Source of the DNA: a virus
Direction: 5' to 3' (one strand)
IMG/VR virus record: IMGVR_UViG_3300031707_000073
Location: 1-38,026 of that record
DNA: 38,026 nucleotides
Shown piece by piece: positions 22,169 through 30,149 of this stretch. The notes beneath the pieces were generated by a model. The model worked only from the letters and a program-made list of their open reading frames with translations, was not told where the DNA came from and searched no databases. Position numbers and translations under genes: made by a program. The stretch's first letter is position 1, and every line of letters starts with the position of its first letter.

Positions 22169-22330
22169 ATGTCATGGAGAAACTGGTGGCAGAAACCAAA
22201 GAGAGTGTCATCTCATGTCTGCGGAGTCTGCGGTCAGAGATGGGCAACGGAAAAGGAATATGTCGAACATCTCTGCCCGAGCAGGAGAGGGATGAGGCCG
22301 ACAGACCAGGATTTCTCCTTGAGGAGATGA
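22169..22330 (+). CDS. Small zinc-finger protein
   Basis: 53 aa from ATG 22169, SD AGGAGGAGAAGATC. CGVCGQRWATEKEYVEHLC gives two Cys, a His and a final Cys: one C2HC-type finger, flanked by a Trp-rich basic N-terminus and a basic C-terminus. Within the late operon it may be a small virion or DNA-binding protein. Confidence 0.55.
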   Translation: MSWRNWWQKPKRVSSHVCGVCGQRWATEKEYVEHLCPSRRGMRPTDQDFSLRR

Positions 22331-22334
22331 GTTC

Positions 22335-22853
22335 ATGGCCGCCGCGGTAGAACTTTGCGAATCCAACGAATCGACGGGAGAATCGATCACCCACAACGTT
22401 ACCAATCTGAACTGGGGTACAGTGGACGAACCGAACACGGATTACGCGAATCATCCCGTGACCGCTGGCCAGAACGCCATGTTCAAGTTGGAGAGGATTC
22501 ATCTCACAGCCTTGAATGGGTCGAACAAGATCGACAACATTCAGATTTGGAAGTCGAATGGAAACTATGTGACGGATGAAAGCATCAAGTCGGTATTGCA
22601 CACCGTCCAAGGAAACTATGATACATACAAGGTCACAGCGTACTCTCAACCGAACACGACCACGATGTCTGGATATGCGATACCAATCGCTGACCCCGGG
22701 AGTGCGAATCTCGGGATAGGGGGTTCGCTTACAGGTTCATTGATAGCCGCAGGATATTCGGATTACTGGAAGTGGCAGACTCAAACATTGGGTACAACCC
22801 CGCCGGGGAACACGAACCAGAAGACGATGACTCTGCAATATGATGAGCAGTAG
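22335..22853 (+). CDS. Putative virion structural protein
   Basis: 172 aa from ATG 22335, four nt after the previous stop, with GAGGAG 10 nt upstream. Rich in Thr, Ser, Asn and Gly with alternating strands (KIDNIQIWKSNGNYV, GYSDYWKWQTQTLG), a beta-sandwich-like composition. A surface or fibre-associated protein is likely; no family assigned. Confidence 0.55.
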   Translation: MAAAVELCESNESTGESITHNVTNLNWGTVDEPNTDYANHPVTAGQNAMFKLERIHLTALNGSNKIDNIQIWKSNGNYVTDESIKSVLHTVQGNYDTYKVTAYSQPNTTTMSGYAIPIADPGSANLGIGGSLTGSLIAAGYSDYWKWQTQTLGTTPPGNTNQKTMTLQYDEQ

Positions 22854-22867
22854 GGAGAGGGAGATCG

Positions 22868-23221
22868 ATGAAGGACCATGGCTGGGAAATCGAAGGTGCA
22901 GATGGAACACTCAAGTCGGGAGAGGATGGATTCCCTCCTCTCGATCTGGTCGATCAGGCCAAGTCAATGGTCCTCATTTTACCCGAGTCATCCGTGAGAT
23001 TCAGAGTAGAGATTCCCGAGGGGAAGAGGCTCGTCTTCTTCCGAAGGAATCAGATTCTCATGAGTCAAGATGGGAGAGACCTCGGGAGGATGCACGTCTT
23101 CTTCATGGGATGGAAGACCCGGGGAGATCACCCGAAGGAGAAGTTCGTCCAGATGATACATCAGAGTCCGAAGGGAGAGATATTCTCATGCCTTCTGGAT
23201 AACGATGGGAGACAGGATTGA
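22868..23221 (+). CDS. Hypothetical protein
   Basis: 117 aa from ATG 22868 with AGGGAGAGGGAGATCG upstream. Mixed alpha/beta with FRVEIPEGKRLVFFRRN and IHQSPKGEIFSCLLDN. No family recognised; codon use is normal for the window. It lies inside the structural operon, so an accessory assembly or virion role is possible. Confidence 0.5.
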   Translation: MKDHGWEIEGADGTLKSGEDGFPPLDLVDQAKSMVLILPESSVRFRVEIPEGKRLVFFRRNQILMSQDGRDLGRMHVFFMGWKTRGDHPKEKFVQMIHQSPKGEIFSCLLDNDGRQD

Positions 23222-23223
23222 GC

Positions 23224-24204
23224 ATGGCGATAACTTATGTCGGGGTTTCGAATGATGCCGCGGCGGGGAGTGGCGATGTTTCAGTCACACCGCCAGTGAC
23301 GCAAACGAACGACATAATGATATGCGCGGTGACGACGCACGACAATGTGGCCGTGACATTCCCCGCTGGATGGACGATATACCAAGAAGCGAACAACACG
23401 ACTGCGATGAGGGCTACTCTCGCATGGAAGAGATGTACAGGCGCGGAGGGAGCGTTCACAGTCACGCACACCGCAGGAGATGGGATAGTCGCTACGGCCA
23501 TCGTATTCCGTGGATGTCTCGCATCGGGGTCGCCAATCAACATAAGCGTTCTGACGGCGAATGCATCATCGAGCACTTGCACAGCCGCGACCATCACGAC
23601 GACTGTGGCCGGATGTTGGCTTCTGTTCACGATGCACGACTCCGACAATGGCTCGTCGTCGGTTCAGTCCAGCGCGAATCTCGGTGCTATGACCGAGAGA
23701 TTCGATAACAGTTCCAACCTGGGATTGGACCAAGCGGTTTCCGGCGCTCATGTCGCTCAAGTTTCTGCGGGCGCAACCGGAGCATCCACCGGAACATTGA
23801 GCCTCGGACCAGATGTGAACAGTGGAGGGAACACCGCACTTGCTCCAGTCGCAGTCACCACTCAATCGATTACGAAGTATGGTGATGGAAGGATTCGGAA
23901 GACAGTAGAACTCTCGAAGTTCGGTGATGGGCGAATCAAGAAGACAATGGAGATGAGCAAATTCGGGGCTGGAAGAGTCCTCAAAGGCCAACAGTTCACC
24001 AAACTGTCGGATGGCGCAGTGATCACTGGGCCGGCAACTTATTCGATCACCAAGTATGCGGATGGGAGGGTCGTCAAGTATCAAACGATTCTCAAGACAT
24101 CGGATGGGAAGGTGAAAGGAACAGTCGAGTTCACCAAGACCTCGATGGGCAAGATCGCCGGAGAGGTTGCCGGACAGGAAGGGAGGTCTTGGTGGTACAG
24201 ATAG
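23224..24204 (+). CDS. Fibre-like protein with C-terminal 14-residue repeats
   Basis: 326 aa from ATG 23224 (in-frame TTG at 23218 also possible). The first about 210 residues are a Thr/Ala/Gly-rich beta-sandwich region (FPAGWTIYQEANNT, WKRCTGAEGAFTV) common in surface and fibre proteins. Residues 217-315 carry about seven copies of a roughly 14-residue repeat, (T/S)K(Y/F)xDGR(I/V)xK, for example SITKYGDGRIRK, LSKFGDGRIKK and ITKYADGRVVK. Such regular Gly-Asp turns usually build a repetitive beta shaft. Probably a virion fibre or decoration spike. Confidence 0.6.
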   Translation: MAITYVGVSNDAAAGSGDVSVTPPVTQTNDIMICAVTTHDNVAVTFPAGWTIYQEANNTTAMRATLAWKRCTGAEGAFTVTHTAGDGIVATAIVFRGCLASGSPINISVLTANASSSTCTAATITTTVAGCWLLFTMHDSDNGSSSVQSSANLGAMTERFDNSSNLGLDQAVSGAHVAQVSAGATGASTGTLSLGPDVNSGGNTALAPVAVTTQSITKYGDGRIRKTVELSKFGDGRIKKTMEMSKFGAGRVLKGQQFTKLSDGAVITGPATYSITKYADGRVVKYQTILKTSDGKVKGTVEFTKTSMGKIAGEVAGQEGRSWWYR

Positions 24205-24217
24205 GAGGGAGAGAAAC

Positions 24218-24508
24218 ATGGAAGAACTGATAGCCGTAGCACTCCTGTTAGTCATGGGAGTGATCGGAGGATTGCTTCACGCAATCATTCCCCCACTTGA
24301 GACGAGACGGATGGAACTTCTCATCCAAGTGGTCGCGGGAATCCTCGTGGCAATCCTATATGGACCAGTGCTTATCAGTCTGGACGACATGATGACGATG
24401 AGCATCTTGGGGGCGTTTGTAGTCTTCGGACCGGCAGTTATTGCATCGGCATATGGAGCGATGGATATACTCAAAGCCGTCGTCACGAAGATTCAAACCA
24501 GAGGTTAG
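24218..24508 (+). CDS. Small integral membrane protein (holin-like)
   Basis: 96 aa from ATG 24218, SD AGGAGGGAGAGAAAC. Three hydrophobic segments, about residues 4-25, 35-55 and 62-85, with a short charged C-terminus. Size and topology are those of small class I holins. In an archaeal virus it could form membrane lesions for egress or be a virion membrane-contact protein. No endolysin is recognisable nearby. Confidence 0.5.
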   Translation: MEELIAVALLLVMGVIGGLLHAIIPPLETRRMELLIQVVAGILVAILYGPVLISLDDMMTMSILGAFVVFGPAVIASAYGAMDILKAVVTKIQTRG

Positions 24509-24536
24509 GGCCAGGTTCGGTGAGTGGGGAAGGTTC

Positions 24537-24791
24537 ATGAACAACATCGACAACAACTTCAAGAGGATGGAACTCGAAGCGAAGTACACCAAGATGATAG
24601 ACCACGACCTGCTCACCAGCCTGGCCACGGAAGTTAAACTTATGTCGGAGGATGTCAAGGAAGTATGTTCGACACAGAAGGACCACGAGAAGAGAATAAC
24701 GGTGATGGAGACAACTTGGAAAGTCATAGTCGGGATTCTCGTCGTGGTAGTACCGACAGTCGTCGCAATCGTGTGGGACATGGTGAAGTAA
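24537..24791 (+). CDS. XhlA-like coiled-coil protein with C-terminal membrane segment
   Basis: 84 aa from ATG 24537 with GGGGAAGGTTC upstream. Residues about 1-58 are a charged coiled coil (heptads with Met, Leu, Glu, Lys, and HEKRITVMETTWKV), followed by one membrane span VIVGILVVVVPTVVAIVW. The HxKRIxxxE-W then membrane-span layout is that of haemolysin XhlA-type phage proteins, which partner with holins. Next to the three-span protein it makes a lysis-like pair. Role inferred. Confidence 0.55.
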   Translation: MNNIDNNFKRMELEAKYTKMIDHDLLTSLATEVKLMSEDVKEVCSTQKDHEKRITVMETTWKVIVGILVVVVPTVVAIVWDMVK

Positions 24792-24792
24792 C

Positions 24793-26181
24793 ATGACCAA
24801 CAAGAGTGGCACAATCAACACGGAAATCTGGGGGGACGATTCGAACCCTTCCCCGATTCACCTGACAGGGAATGTCGTGATCGGGATAGATCAGATTCTT
24901 CAAGTCATCGCCGGGACCGAGGTCATCTCGGACGGCAACTACTCGATAGATGCAACCAACGGGACTCTCATCGCCTCAGGGTCGAGAGAGAAGCCTGTCA
25001 AGTTCACCGCGAACTCTGAGATCAGGGGGGGATGGGTCGGTCTAGTCTCGACTACATCGGCCACGGTCAAGGTTCAACTTCAGGAATGCGAAGTTTGGTA
25101 TGCCTCGAAGGGAGTACATCTCAATGCCGCGAAGGGGTTCATGAAAGGAGTCCGGTTCTTCACATGTTCATGGGGTCTCTATCTCGAAGGAGGGTCGAAT
25201 GTCGAGGAGACCGAAGCCGTTGACCCCTGGTTCGAGGATTGCGGGGTGGGGATGTATTTCGCTTCGAATGTGCCGCTTACCACGGGTAGCCTCATAAAGG
25301 CTGCTAGAATCGTCAGGAATGACCTAGGCATCGAAATGACCAACGGATTGGGAATAGTTCACGACCTTGGGCATCGCCTCTGGGATAACATCGTAGGGGC
25401 CTTGCTGACCGGGACTTATGTTGGCATTGACCTCATGGGGATATGGTGGGGGTCGGATTCCGGACCTTATCAGGAGATCGACAACCCGACCGGGACAGGA
25501 GATGAGGCAATTTACACAGCGACGAAGGCCTATATCGCACCCTGGACCGAACTCGGGATGTATGTTCCTCTCGCCGAAGACATCAGGAAGGCCGCGTCAA
25601 GACTTCTCGGGGAGATTCAAGCAGGGACGGCAGAGAGACTGGCTCTCATTGACGATGATGAGATCGAGAAGATCGTCGAGAGGAAGGAGAAGATTTACGA
25701 CTCATGGGTCTCGGACAGGACCATGACCAAGAAACTCTTCATGAGAGGGTCGGAGACGAATGAGTGCCACGATATTCCCGAGACTGGGAGGTTCTTCAGA
25801 ACCTTCTATTGGCCCATCATCTCGATCTCGTCACTGGAGAGAAGGTCGGGGTCAACATCATGGGCATCGATTATCGAGAATGAATTCTCGGGCTGGTATT
25901 CGTCGGCATCGATGAAACTCTCGGGACAGGTCAAAGTCCATCCGGGAATCGTCTCCTATCGTCTCGATTCGGTCAGGATGACCTATGTGCATGGGTACTA
26001 TGATGCCCCCGAGAAGATCAGAGAGACCATCATCAAGATGGCAGTCATCGACCTCTACCAAAGGTTTTTACAGTTCGGAGCTGATGATGTCTTCACTCAG
26101 AGAGTGGAGAACCTGAGGAAGGAGATCGACGAAGAGAAGGCAAGGGTCAACAGAGACTCAATATGGTGGGAAGTGGTCTAA
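24793..26181 (+). CDS. Beta-helix protein fused to a connector-like C-terminal domain
   Basis: 462 aa from ATG 24793. Residues about 15-250 are a right-handed parallel beta-helix: repeated rungs, then the typical closing motif WWGSDSGPYQEIDNPTGTGD and IAPWTELGMY. Residues about 265-462 are helical and mixed; the final part (PEKIRETIIKMAVIDLYQRF with a long C-terminal helix) resembles head-tail connector (gp6-like) proteins. The fusion would put a sugar-binding or structural beta-helix on a neck ring, an unusual arrangement. The beta-helix is firm; the connector part is weaker. Confidence 0.6.
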   Translation: MTNKSGTINTEIWGDDSNPSPIHLTGNVVIGIDQILQVIAGTEVISDGNYSIDATNGTLIASGSREKPVKFTANSEIRGGWVGLVSTTSATVKVQLQECEVWYASKGVHLNAAKGFMKGVRFFTCSWGLYLEGGSNVEETEAVDPWFEDCGVGMYFASNVPLTTGSLIKAARIVRNDLGIEMTNGLGIVHDLGHRLWDNIVGALLTGTYVGIDLMGIWWGSDSGPYQEIDNPTGTGDEAIYTATKAYIAPWTELGMYVPLAEDIRKAASRLLGEIQAGTAERLALIDDDEIEKIVERKEKIYDSWVSDRTMTKKLFMRGSETNECHDIPETGRFFRTFYWPIISISSLERRSGSTSWASIIENEFSGWYSSASMKLSGQVKVHPGIVSYRLDSVRMTYVHGYYDAPEKIRETIIKMAVIDLYQRFLQFGADDVFTQRVENLRKEIDEEKARVNRDSIWWEVV

Positions 26182-26182
26182 A

Positions 26183-27961
26183 ATGCCAATCGTCAATGAC
26201 AAAACCGGGTATGTCAAATTCGGCCTCGACTTCGACTCTCTCAAACTAGCTGCTGAAGGAATCGGGGTGATCTCCGGCTGTGGCTGTTCTGCATCGGGGT
26301 CGGACACGAATGTGGCCTATGCATCGGGGATAGTCCGAACTGGTACAGGAAGATTCGCAATCACGGGTTCATCGATCAATCTCGTTTCCTATCAACATGC
26401 AACTTACTACAAGAAAATCGTGGTCTATGTCCAGTCGACAACAGGAACAGTCATGGCCGTCGCGGGTTCGGTGGAACAGAAGGTTCCCGCAGACCTCTCG
26501 GGAAGATACACTCGGAAGCCGGTTCCTGCGGATTTCACAGGATCGTATGCCCTCGCCGCAGGGGATGTGGTTCTCGCCGAGGTATGGTTGAGACCCAGTG
26601 GGCAGTACATTCTCGCCGCAGATGTCACGGACAGAAGATCGGGAGTACAGGAAACCGGAATCGGTCCCACTTCATATGTCGTCTGGAAGGAAGGAAGTAC
26701 ATACTTTGCGAAAAACGGCATTACCGGAGAGGTAGAGTGGTCCGGAATTGACGCCCTCACTGTGATTCAATCTGCGGTCAATGCACTCACTTCCGGAGGG
26801 AAAATATTTTTCAAGTCTGGAACATATACTCTGACTGGTCCAATTGTTCTTAGTGTCGGCAACATACTTCTGGAAGGAGAAGGGCCGGCCTCAATCCTTT
26901 ATAACACTGGAACTGGGAATACGATTGAGCACACGGCAGCCAGCATCTTGTGGCACATTCGTATCAAGAATTTGAAAATATCGAGTTCTGGGACAGGAGC
27001 AGATGCCGTTCACCTAAAATGGTGTCATTTCACGAGAGTCGAAGATTGCTACGTCTCCGCACATATCAACGGCATCTACATCGACGAATGTTTCTATTGT
27101 ATCATCGGTCCAAATCATATAGATACAATGTCCGGTTCGGGTGTTCTACTCACCAATCACGCTAATGCCAATCAGATCATTGGCGGTTCTATCCAGACGT
27201 GCGCAATCGGTGTTAATGTTCTGGTCGGAGCTGCAACAGTGAGTATTCGTGATGTTTCCATAGAATCCAGCGCACTGGGACTGCAATTAATAGGAGGAAT
27301 TTGCTGTTTGGTGGAAGGCTGTTACTTTGAAGTATGCAGCACCGGTTGTATATTAGTCGATGCGACTCCCGACTATACCTACTACTCGGAAATCAAAAAT
27401 TGTTTCATAGAACAGAGTTCGGTTGCTGGTTACGGAATCAAATTCATGCACACTTGGGCATGCTCCATAACTCGCTGCAAATTCTACATGGCCGGAGGTT
27501 CTCCTGTTATATTCACAGCCGATTCTCTCCATACAACCTTTGACAATCCCGAAGGAGTTTCCTACACTGGTGGACTCGGCTTGGAGGTCATGGAAACGGC
27601 TCAATATGACCAAGCGAATTACGCCCAGCATCACAAGCACCGGATGAGAGTGCAGGAATGTCTCATGAGTGGAGACGGTAGCTCGGCCTATTATGGTACT
27701 TCTGGAAGTTACTCGTATTTTCAGGGACCGGGAGCGGTTTATCTTGAAATGACTAACTTCGTTGCTACAATGGTCGGCCGTCTGAAATTTGATTCGAGTT
27801 CATCTCAACTCGTTATCCGAGAAAAAGCCGACGCCGGCCCCCCCACAGATGCGGTGTACGGTAATGCCATCGGAACTCTGGTTTTCAACAGCAATGAAAG
27901 CAAGTTTTACATCAAGGCTACTGCTGCAACCGATGATTGGCATAGCGTGACGGTGAGTTAG
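26183..27961 (+). CDS. Tailspike-like beta-helix protein (pectate-lyase-like)
   Basis: 592 aa from ATG 26183. The N-terminal 170 residues are virion-attachment-like (SSYVVWKEGSTYFAKN-type linker). Residues about 190-480 show the pectate-lyase-like beta-helix: TVIQSAVNALTSGGKIFFKSG at the start (quoted as IQSAVNALTSGGKIFFKSG), GTYTLTGPIVL, then successive rungs with N/I-rich turns and paired Cys. The C-terminal 100 residues resemble a trimerising cap. It should bind or cut a host surface polysaccharide and set host range. The middle (about 26780-27550) is more A/T-rich with other codon choices, a sign of module exchange. Confidence 0.72.
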   Translation: MPIVNDKTGYVKFGLDFDSLKLAAEGIGVISGCGCSASGSDTNVAYASGIVRTGTGRFAITGSSINLVSYQHATYYKKIVVYVQSTTGTVMAVAGSVEQKVPADLSGRYTRKPVPADFTGSYALAAGDVVLAEVWLRPSGQYILAADVTDRRSGVQETGIGPTSYVVWKEGSTYFAKNGITGEVEWSGIDALTVIQSAVNALTSGGKIFFKSGTYTLTGPIVLSVGNILLEGEGPASILYNTGTGNTIEHTAASILWHIRIKNLKISSSGTGADAVHLKWCHFTRVEDCYVSAHINGIYIDECFYCIIGPNHIDTMSGSGVLLTNHANANQIIGGSIQTCAIGVNVLVGAATVSIRDVSIESSALGLQLIGGICCLVEGCYFEVCSTGCILVDATPDYTYYSEIKNCFIEQSSVAGYGIKFMHTWACSITRCKFYMAGGSPVIFTADSLHTTFDNPEGVSYTGGLGLEVMETAQYDQANYAQHHKHRMRVQECLMSGDGSSAYYGTSGSYSYFQGPGAVYLEMTNFVATMVGRLKFDSSSSQLVIREKADAGPPTDAVYGNAIGTLVFNSNESKFYIKATAATDDWHSVTVS

Positions 27962-27963
27962 AT

Positions 27964-28446
27964 ATGGAACCACTGATCGTCTCGGACGAATCGCCAACTT
28001 CGTTAGAATCGCCGACGGGAGCGATTCCTCTTGGAACGACCACATGGTCAATCATTCAGGGTCTCAAGGATATTCTGAAGAGATCGGATTGGTTCCGGGA
28101 GTACACCAACTTCTACTTCGACAAACAGAGGTCTCAGAAATATCCGTATGCCATGATAATCCTCGATGAGGAGAACATGGAAGAGATGATCTCGGGAAGG
28201 AAGATGGAAGCCATCCTGACAGTGTGGTTCGTCAGGGCGAATGCCCAGAAGACCGAGATGGAAAAGGCGTACTCGGAAATTGAGAGATTCTGGGAACTCC
28301 TTCAACTTCACCCAAGGCTTGACAATCTCGATATGATAGATTCCATCGGGATAGTCAAGGCAAAGGTTTTGTATGGAGAAGGAACTGAGTACTTCGAGAC
28401 GATAGTCGAGATCAAGGTCAAGGTCAAATTACACAGGAGGACATGA
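27964..28446 (+). CDS. Tail terminator/completion-like protein
   Basis: 160 aa from ATG 27964. N-terminal low-complexity lead (SDESPTSLESPTG) then a compact alpha/beta region with WSIIQGLKDILKRSDWF, YAMIILDEENMEEM and strands near the C-terminus (YFETIVEIKVKVKL), the layout of gpU/gp17-like tail terminators. Position directly before the tail tube supports this. It would cap the tail and join it to the neck. Confidence 0.55.
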   Translation: MEPLIVSDESPTSLESPTGAIPLGTTTWSIIQGLKDILKRSDWFREYTNFYFDKQRSQKYPYAMIILDEENMEEMISGRKMEAILTVWFVRANAQKTEMEKAYSEIERFWELLQLHPRLDNLDMIDSIGIVKAKVLYGEGTEYFETIVEIKVKVKLHRRT

Positions 28447-28450
28447 GAAA

Positions 28451-29407
28451 ATGGCAGTAGTGACGATGAGGGACTTCACGCCCTTCGGATATTCGTTCGA
28501 ATCAACCTGGGGAACGGACCCTGCAACAGCGAGACTTCCTTTCCTCGGAGATATCAAGAAGGCCGTAGTCTCTGGTCCCGATTGGCAGAAGGAGGCCCGG
28601 AGATCGATAGGAAGCGGGATAGACCCGAAGGGATTCGCCAGGAAATGGAAGAAGGTCGGATTCAATCTTGAGATGAATCTCGCCGATGACAACCCGTCGA
28701 ATTCTCTTCTGGGATTGGCATTGGGGTCGGCCCCGAATGGCACAACTGGACTTATCACAAACTACCCCACGACATCATATGGGAATCTGAGATCAATCAC
28801 CATCGAGGGAGGATTCGATTGGCCGGACACCGATGAGTTCTGGCTTCTGACAGGATGCATGATCGAGTCTCTTGATCTGACCCTGGAAGACGGTCTCGCT
28901 AAGGAGGAAATCAAGTTCTCCGTCAAGGATTGTGTGAGATCGAGTTCTCGGGCAGTGGCCGCGCCGACGGAATCAACGACTTCTCTCTTCAATCCAAATG
29001 ATGATGCCACCGTGACATGGAACACGAGTCCCGTACCGACCGTCTATGGGGAGAAGTTGAAGTTCTCGATTCAGAACAAGCTGAAGTCGAAGGCCGTCGT
29101 AGGGCCCACCCCGACTCTGGGATATTGTGAGATTGTCGGGAGAGACGTCTTCCTAGAGGCGACGATACCGAGAGTCGACGACGTCTTCCTCGATAAGTAC
29201 GAAGCAGACCCGAGTAGTGCAGACGCAGAACTCACGAGTATCATCCTCAATCTCGCCAAGAACTCCAACTCAGAGTACATCAACATCACTCTGAGCAATC
29301 CCCAGGTGCTTGGCCCATATGAACTGAACATCGAGGATTCGGATGCCGAGGTCATGGATACTTGGAAGTTCCAGGCTAAGACCTACTCCGTGGATGTCAA
29401 GGCGTGA
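28451..29407 (+). CDS. Major tail (tube) protein
   Basis: 318 aa from ATG 28451. A beta-rich two-domain sequence with LTGCMIESLDLTLEDGLAKE and KFSVKDCVRSS; the SLxLxxxxGxxxxExxF strand pair is typical of tail tube subunits. It lies between a terminator-like gene and the frameshifting chaperones, exactly where tube genes sit in siphoviruses. No separate sheath gene is seen, so a non-contractile tail is likely. Subunits stack as rings to form the tail channel. Confidence 0.68.
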   Translation: MAVVTMRDFTPFGYSFESTWGTDPATARLPFLGDIKKAVVSGPDWQKEARRSIGSGIDPKGFARKWKKVGFNLEMNLADDNPSNSLLGLALGSAPNGTTGLITNYPTTSYGNLRSITIEGGFDWPDTDEFWLLTGCMIESLDLTLEDGLAKEEIKFSVKDCVRSSSRAVAAPTESTTSLFNPNDDATVTWNTSPVPTVYGEKLKFSIQNKLKSKAVVGPTPTLGYCEIVGRDVFLEATIPRVDDVFLDKYEADPSSADAELTSIILNLAKNSNSEYINITLSNPQVLGPYELNIEDSDAEVMDTWKFQAKTYSVDVKA

Positions 29408-29421
29408 GAAGGAGGAGAAGT

Positions 29422-29934
29422 ATGCGAACATCGGTGCTGATCGATGGAAAGGAGACACCCATCGAACTGAGAATGTGGTCTAAGAAGAAGCGAGATGACA
29501 TCGAGAGGGAATACGGGATTCCGGGAGCGACCTATGTGAACATGGTTGTCGGGAGTCTCAGTCAGGGAAGAGGCCCCGCCCTTCAACTTGCGAAGGAACT
29601 CATTGACCGAGAAGTGAAGAGGCAGAACGAAGTGGGGGACGAGTTCAACATGAAGATGATCTCCGTCGTGGCCTTCAAGGTCGTCGAATGGAAGACGGAA
29701 CAGACATCGGGAGAGGACCTCGTCCCGTTCAAGATGGAAGAGATCGAGAACCTTCCTGATGGGGAATATGAGAGGTTGAGGTCGCTAGTCACGAACTTTC
29801 TTCTCGGGAATCAGGATAAGTTCACTATCGTCAAGGTCGGTCTCGCAGAGAAGATCAAGGATGATACCTTGAGGGAGGATGTCCTCAAGTTCGTCGATGA
29901 AGTCGCATCCGGGCAGGTCGAGACAAAAAACTGA
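29422..29934 (+). CDS. Tail assembly chaperone, short form (gpG-like)
   Basis: 170 aa from ATG 29422 behind AGAAGGAGGAGAAGT; an in-frame upstream start at 29404 lacks an SD. Mostly helical with RMWSKKKRDDIEREYGIPG and a C-terminal acidic helix region ending VETKN. It sits between tail tube and tape measure. Its last codons form a frameshift site, so ribosomes can shift to produce a longer G-T product, as in lambda. The short form should coat the tape measure during tail assembly. Confidence 0.75.
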   Translation: MRTSVLIDGKETPIELRMWSKKKRDDIEREYGIPGATYVNMVVGSLSQGRGPALQLAKELIDREVKRQNEVGDEFNMKMISVVAFKVVEWKTEQTSGEDLVPFKMEEIENLPDGEYERLRSLVTNFLLGNQDKFTIVKVGLAEKIKDDTLREDVLKFVDEVASGQVETKN

Positions 29935-29982
29935 GAGCGAGGCTTCGGGGAGAGCCGACAAAATATCCCGAACCGCCTCGCT
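29925..29982 (+). promoter_or_regulatory. Programmed -1 frameshift signal (slippery site plus hairpin)
   Basis: The 0-frame codons AAA-AAC preceded by A make a canonical heptamer A_AAA_AAC (29925-29931), directly followed by the stop TGA. After a 5-nt spacer (TGAGA) a 13-bp stem begins: GCGAGGCTTCGGG (29937-29949) pairs with CCCGAA and GCCTCGC (29967-29981) with one 2-nt bulge and a 17-nt loop. This is the textbook layout for -1 frameshifting. The shifted frame is open to 30149. Confidence 0.88.
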
Positions 29983-30149
29983 TCCTCGATGTAGTCATGG
30001 CCTTGAGGTATGGGGTTCTCCCCGTGAAAGGAGGCCTCGATGACCAGCCCACCGACTTCATCGATGCTCTGAAGACCGGTCTTACAGTCATGTTTGAAGG
30101 AGAGAAGGAAGCAATCGAGAAACAGAGAGAGGCGACAAGGGATGCCTGA
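29931..30149 (+). CDS. Tail assembly chaperone extension (gpT-like), reached by -1 frameshift
   Basis: 72 codons in the -1 frame from CTG 29931 (the base shared with AAC) to TGA 30147-30149; no suitable start of its own is present early in the frame. The product, FLDVVMALRYGVLPVKGG then DDQPTDFIDAL and a basic helix, resembles T-type extensions of tail chaperones. Joined to the 170-aa gene, it gives a 242-aa fusion. The extension should bind the tape measure and tail tube subunits. It ends 8 nt inside the tape measure gene. Confidence 0.82.
   Translation: MRARLRGEPTKYPEPPRFLDVVMALRYGVLPVKGGLDDQPTDFIDALKTGLTVMFEGEKEAIEKQREATRDA

Noticed and set aside
28451-29407. A contractile-tail sheath instead of a tube
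   Set aside because: Only one tube-like gene precedes the chaperones, it is small for a sheath, and no baseplate-wedge genes are recognisable.
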